Shown: positions 60,502 through 64,000 of the stretch, piece after piece
Layout of the letters: every line of letters starts with the position of its first letter
How positions within the stretch are numbered: the stretch's first letter is position 1
Assembly: GCF_024400215.1 (NCBI RefSeq)
Contig: NZ_CP053748.1
Coordinates: forward strand, 434,001 to 498,000
Length of the DNA: 64,000 bases
Direction of reading: 5' to 3'
From: Massilia sp. erpn
GTDB taxonomy: Bacteria > Pseudomonadota > Gammaproteobacteria > Burkholderiales > Burkholderiaceae_D
Position numbers and translations under genes: made by a program
The notes under the pieces: generated by a model
Seen by the model: only the letters and a program-made list of their open reading frames with translations
Databases searched by the model: none
Told to the model about the DNA's origin: nothing

Positions 60502-61479
60502 ATGTCGAAGCCCGCCACCAAGGCCCTAGCCATCCTGGAAATGCTGCAGAACCAGCGCCAGATTTCCGGTGCCGAACTGGCCGAGAGGGTCGGCATCGAC
60601 CGCCGCAGCCTGCGCCGCTATATCGCTGCGCTGGAAGAGCTGGGCATCCCCATCACCTCGGAACGGGGCCGCTACGGCGGCTATATGCTGGTGCCCGGCT
60701 TCAAGCTGCCGCCGCTGATGTTCACCAATGAGGAAGCGGCGGCCGTGGCGCTGGGCCTGTTGGCGGTGCGCTCGCTGCGTCTGGCCGACACGGCGCCGGC
60801 CGTGGCCAGCGCCCAGGCCAAATTGGAACGCGTGATGCCGCCCGCCCTGCAAAGCGGGGTGCAGGCGCTGCGCGCCACGGCCGTGCTGGAAACACCGGAA
60901 CCCTATTGGGCCGGCCATGGCGTCACGCGCCCAGCCCTGACCGGCGAGCTGACGGCGCTGGCGCTGGCGGCCCAGACCCAGCACCGCGTGCGTTTCGAAT
61001 ACCGGCCGCCGGCCGGCGAGGCCGCCTGGCGCGCCTTCGATCCATATGGCCTGGTATTCAGCCATGGCCGCTGGTACACCATCGGCATGTGCCGCCTGCG
61101 CATGGCCTTGCGCTCCTTCCGCCTCGACCGCATCGGCCTGGTGCAGGAAACCGGCGAGGCTTTCGAACGGCCCAACGATTTCGACGCCGCCGAGCATCTG
61201 GCGCACAGCATGGCCACCCTGCCCCGCCCGCTCACACTGAGCGTACTGCTGCACACCGACCACGCCACCGCCGTGCGCGAGCTGGGGCGCCAGGTCGGCA
61301 CCCTGACGCCGCAGGAAGGCGGCGGCGTGCTGCTGCAGGCCAGCACCACCAGCTATGCCTGGTTTGCCCGCCTGCTCGGCTCGACCACCTTCGATTTCAC
61401 CGTGCGCGAACCACAAGCCTTGCGCGATGCCTTGCTGGACGAAGCCGCCCGCCTGCAGCGCCTGGCCGGCCGCGCGTAG
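60502..61479 (+). CDS. YafY-type HTH/WYL-domain transcriptional regulator
   Basis: Regulator of 325 residues. N-terminal HTH_11 (ALAILEMLQNQRQISGAELAERVGIDRRSLRRYIAALEELGIPITSERGRYGGYML, about 8-65), then a WYL effector domain at about 145-215 (RVRFEYRPPAGEAAWRAFDPYGLVFSHGRWYTIGM) and the WCX C-terminal region. WYL proteins commonly sense nucleotides or small ligands. It is divergent from the GST gene (123-base gap) and probably regulates it. Confidence 0.92.
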   Translation: MSKPATKALAILEMLQNQRQISGAELAERVGIDRRSLRRYIAALEELGIPITSERGRYGGYMLVPGFKLPPLMFTNEEAAAVALGLLAVRSLRLADTAPAVASAQAKLERVMPPALQSGVQALRATAVLETPEPYWAGHGVTRPALTGELTALALAAQTQHRVRFEYRPPAGEAAWRAFDPYGLVFSHGRWYTIGMCRLRMALRSFRLDRIGLVQETGEAFERPNDFDAAEHLAHSMATLPRPLTLSVLLHTDHATAVRELGRQVGTLTPQEGGGVLLQASTTSYAWFARLLGSTTFDFTVREPQALRDALLDEAARLQRLAGRA

Positions 61480-61505
61480 CCGCCGCGCGCGGCGGCGCTA
61501 CTTTT
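61476..61505 (+). terminator. GC-rich hairpin after the WYL regulator
   Basis: GCCGCC-GCGCGC-GGCGGC (61479-61496) is a perfect palindrome overlapping the stop codon, followed by CTACTTTT. It may terminate the regulator and also the convergent TetR gene. Confidence 0.45.
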
Positions 61506-62061
61506 CCCAGGCCGCCAGCAGCAGCGCGCGCAACGTGCCCAAGGCCAGCGCCGGCCCTACCGTGCCGGCCGCCACCGCCAGCGCCAGCGCCCGCGCCGCG
61601 CCGAGAAAGGCAATCATGGCCGCAGGACAGGGCTTCCCGGGCAGGAACGCCGCCATCCGGGCCGCACAAAAGGCCAGAAAAGCTTCATCGTTGGCGCGCA
61701 GGACAGCTTCCGTTTCAGCCGCGCCATACATGGCGGCCTCCACCGCCAGCGAGGCGGAATCCGAGGACAGCACGCAGTCGATGTACGCTTGCGCCAGCAG
61801 CGTGGCGGCTTGAACGCCATCCTGGGCCTGAGCCAGTTCGCTGGCCGTCAGCGCCAGATGCCGCTCGCAGCAGCGGGTATACAGCGCCGCCAGCAAGCCT
61901 TCCCGGGTCTGAAAGTGTTCGTAGGCGATGGGCTTGGAGACGCCGGCGCGCTCTGCGACACGCGCCAGGGTCATGGCATTGGCGCCCTCTTCCCCGACCA
62001 GCGCCAGGGCGCAGTCCATCAATTGCTCGCGCCGCGATTCGGCGCTCATGCGTTTTTTCAT
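61498..62061 (-). CDS. TetR-family transcriptional regulator
   Basis: Repressor of 187 residues. Helix-turn-helix at about 10-55 (REQLMDCALALVGEEGANAMTLARVAERAGVSKPIAYEHFQTREGLLAALY) is clearly TetR type; the C-terminal half is Ala/Leu rich and forms the ligand-binding helical bundle. It converges with the WYL regulator. Its target is not apparent nearby. Confidence 0.92.
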   Translation of the reverse strand: MKKRMSAESRREQLMDCALALVGEEGANAMTLARVAERAGVSKPIAYEHFQTREGLLAALYTRCCERHLALTASELAQAQDGVQAATLLAQAYIDCVLSSDSASLAVEAAMYGAAETEAVLRANDEAFLAFCAARMAAFLPGKPCPAAMIAFLGAARALALAVAAGTVGPALALGTLRALLLAAWEK

Positions 62062-62138
62062 GCGCCGATTGTAGCATGGGGCGGAAATATTCCTACCAAT
62101 CGTAAGTTATTGCGGAACGCCGGGCCGGCGCCGGACGT

Positions 62139-62176
62139 AAAAAACCCCCCACGGCGCGAGCCGTGAGGGTTTTTTC
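62139..62176 (-). terminator. Intrinsic terminator of gap
   Basis: On the minus strand AAAAAACCCTCACGGC-TCGC-GCCGTG with GGGTTTTTT closing the stem; it lies about 20 bases past the gap stop. The U-tract side favours the minus strand. Confidence 0.9.
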
Positions 62177-62195
62177 ATGATGCAAGCGCCGGGGA

Positions 62196-63206
62196 TTACT
62201 TGGCGTTCATCAGGGCCACGGTGGTGTCCAGCATGCGGTTGCTGAAGCCCCACTCGTTGTCGTACCAGGACGAGACCTTGACCAGACGGCCCGAGACCTT
62301 GGTCAGGGTGGCATCGAAGTTGGACGAAGCCGGGTTGTGGTTGAAGTCCACGGAGACCAGCGGCTCGGTGTTGTAGGTCAGGATGCCTTTCAGGGCGCCG
62401 TCGGCGGCCGACTTCATCAGGGCGTTGATTTCGTCCACGGTGGTGTCGCGCTTGGCGATGAAGGACAGGTCGACGATCGACACATTGATGGTCGGCACGC
62501 GGATGGCGTAGCCGTCCAGCTTGCCGTTCAGCTCCGGCAGCACCAGGCCCACCGCAGCGGCGGCGCCGGTCTTGGTCGGGATCATGGACTGGGTGGCGGA
62601 ACGGGCGCGGCGCAGGTCTTCGTGCATCACGTCGGTCAGCACCTGGTCGTTGGTGTAGGCGTGCACGGTGGTCATCAGGCCGGTTTCCAGGCCGATGGCG
62701 TCATGCAGGGGCTTGACCAGCGGGGCCAGGCAGTTGGTGGTGCAGGAAGCGTTCGAGATCACGGTGTCGGTCGCTTTCAGCACGCCGTGGTTGACGCCGT
62801 ACACGACGGTCGCGTCCACATCCTTGCCGCCCGGGGCCGAGATGATCACTTTCTTGGCGCCGCCTTTCAGGTGGGCCGAAGCTTTTTCCTTGGTGGTGAA
62901 GAAGCCGGTGCACTCGAGCACCACGTCCACGCCCAGCTCGCCCCATGGGATTTCAGCCGGGTTGCGCTGCGCGAACACGCGGATCGGATCGCCATTGACG
63001 ATCATGTTCTCGCCTTCCACCGTCACGGTGCCGGGGAATTTGCCGTGGGCCGTGTCGTAGCGGGTCAGGTGGGCGTTCGATTCGGCGTTGCCGAGGTCGT
63101 TGATCGCCACGATCTGGATGTCTTGTTTTTTACCGCCTTCGTAGAAAGCGCGCAGGATGTTGCGGCCGATACGGCCATAACCGTTAATTGCTACTTTGAT
63201 CGTCAT
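62196..63206 (-). CDS. gap: Glyceraldehyde-3-phosphate dehydrogenase, type I
   Basis: NAD-dependent glycolytic enzyme of 336 residues. Rossmann motif NGYGRIGR at 8-15; catalytic Cys155 in [12 protein letters not shown] and His182 in [36 protein letters not shown] and the C-terminal [15 protein letters not shown] are all present. It lies 32 bases after tkt on the same strand, the usual tkt-gap order in Burkholderiales, linking the pentose phosphate or Calvin-type sugar pool to lower glycolysis. Confidence 0.98.
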   Translation of the reverse strand: MTIKVAINGYGRIGRNILRAFYEGGKKQDIQIVAINDLGNAESNAHLTRYDTAHGKFPGTVTVEGENMIVNGDPIRVFAQRNPAEIPWGELGVDVVLECTGFFTTKEKASAHLKGGAKKVIISAPGGKDVDATVVYGVNHGVLKATDTVISNASCTTNCLAPLVKPLHDAIGLETGLMTTVHAYTNDQVLTDVMHEDLRRARSATQSMIPTKTGAAAAVGLVLPELNGKLDGYAIRVPTINVSIVDLSFIAKRDTTVDEINALMKSAADGALKGILTYNTEPLVSVDFNHNPASSNFDATLTKVSGRLVKVSSWYDNEWGFSNRMLDTTVALMNAK

Positions 63207-63238
63207 ACATGTGCTCCTGATTAAAAAAATGGGTCTTC

Positions 63239-64000
63239 TTATGCAACCAGAACAGATTTGACTTTGGCCACCACGTTGTCCACGGTGAAGCCGAAATGCT
63301 TGAACAGCACGCCTGCGGGTGCCGACTCGCCGAAGCTGTCGATACCCACCACGGCGCCTTCCAGACCGACGTACTTGTACCAGAAATCGGTGACGCCCGC
63401 CTCGATCGCCACGCGCGGCAAGCCTTTGCCCAGCACGGCCGCTTTGTAGGCGGCGTCCTGGCGGTCGAACACATCGGTCGACGGCATGGACACCACGCGC
63501 ACGGCCACGCCCTGCTCTTTCAGGGCGGCGGCCGCCGCTTGCGCCAGTTCCACTTCGGAACCGGTGGCGATCAGCACGGCTTTGGCGTCGGCGGCATCGG
63601 CCAGCACATAGCCGCCGCGCGCGATATTGGCCACGGTGTCGGCGCTGCGTTCCTGGAACGGCAGGTTCTGGCGCGAGAAGATCAGGGTGCTCGGGCCATC
63701 CTTGCGTTTCACGGCGGCGCCCCAGGCCACCATCGATTCGACGGTGTCGGCCGGACGCCAGTTATCCAGGTTCGGGATCAGGCGCAGCGAGGAAACGTGC
63801 TCGACCGACTGGTGGGTCGGGCCGTCTTCACCGAGGCCGATGGAATCGTGGGTGAACACGAAGATCGAACGCTGCTTCATCAGCGCGGCCATGCGCAGCG
63901 CGTTGCGGCTGTAATCGGAGAAGGTCAGGAAGGTGGCGCCGAACGGGATGTAGCCGCCGTGCAGGGCGACGCCGTTCATGATGGCGCTCATGCCGAACTC
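63239..64000 (-). CDS. tkt: Transketolase, C-terminal part (5' end beyond window)
   Basis: The last about 254 residues of transketolase (full length about 660). It contains the pyrimidine-binding domain end ([64 protein letters not shown]) and the C-terminal transketolase domain ([40 protein letters not shown]). The open frame continues to the window edge. Co-transcribed with gap, 32 bases downstream. Confidence 0.97.
   Translation of the reverse strand, partial: EFGMSAIMNGVALHGGYIPFGATFLTFSDYSRNALRMAALMKQRSIFVFTHDSIGLGEDGPTHQSVEHVSSLRLIPNLDNWRPADTVESMVAWGAAVKRKDGPSTLIFSRQNLPFQERSADTVANIARGGYVLADAADAKAVLIATGSEVELAQAAAAALKEQGVAVRVVSMPSTDVFDRQDAAYKAAVLGKGLPRVAIEAGVTDFWYKYVGLEGAVVGIDSFGESAPAGVLFKHFGFTVDNVVAKVKSVLVA

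Overview
The window is GC-rich chromosomal DNA of a betaproteobacterium, most likely Burkholderiales, family Oxalobacteraceae (Massilia, Duganella or Janthinobacterium type). The basis is gene order and protein style: rimP-nusA-infB-rbfA-truB, yhdP-nitrilase-tldD divergent from glnE, tkt-gap, a DUF3141-pta-ackA operon, Ala/Lys-padded InfB and RluB, and a large set of TonB-dependent receptors. No rRNA, tRNA, CRISPR array, transposase or phage gene was seen. Most of the window is ordinary core genome; the accessory parts are the peptidase gene at 6.6-8.0 kb and the receptor block at 31.8-48.7 kb.

Layout. 1-4.2 kb (minus): overlapping operon of a PHA-synthase-like DUF3141 protein, phosphate acetyltransferase and acetate kinase (cut by the window edge). 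4.5-6.3 kb: typA. 6.6-8.0 kb: a papain-fold peptidase joined to a DUF4214 domain. 8.2-13.3 kb: tripartite DHA2-type drug efflux operon (MFS, HlyD adaptor, outer-membrane lipoprotein) with a LysR regulator. 13.3-22.7 kb (minus): the translation/transcription block truB, rbfA, infB, nusA, rimP, preceded by rluB and scpB. 22.9-25.4 kb: divergent LysR/MFS pair. 25.4-27.7 kb: glucokinase, a 100-base inverted repeat, and a DedA-rhodanese fusion. 27.7-31.4 kb: YejBEF-like peptide ABC transporter without YejA. 31.8-48.7 kb: five TonB-dependent receptors, interrupted by DAHP synthase. 48.9-59.1 kb: a membrane-anchored protein of unknown role, tldD, nitrilase, yhdP and glnE. 59.1-62.1 kb: secreted Cache protein, GST, WYL regulator and TetR regulator. 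62.2-64 kb: gap and the 3' part of tkt.

The most interesting regulatory object is in front of the DAHP synthase gene. A sigma70-like promoter is followed by a 22-codon leader peptide in which seven of ten consecutive codons encode Phe, Trp or Tyr. A GNRA-capped intrinsic terminator comes next. A GGCGGT segment at the end of the leader ORF can pair with the 5' arm of that terminator. Together these have all the parts of a ribosome-mediated attenuator sensing aromatic amino acids, placed on the first step of the shikimate pathway.

Other observations are four receptors sharing both an n-region signal-peptide motif and a matching promoter layout (TTGACR, 17-18 bases, TGN-TTNNAT), a strong intrinsic terminator lying between the apparent rimP-nusA-infB promoter and rimP, two HexR-like dyads upstream of glucokinase, and a long hairpin in the infB-rbfA gap.
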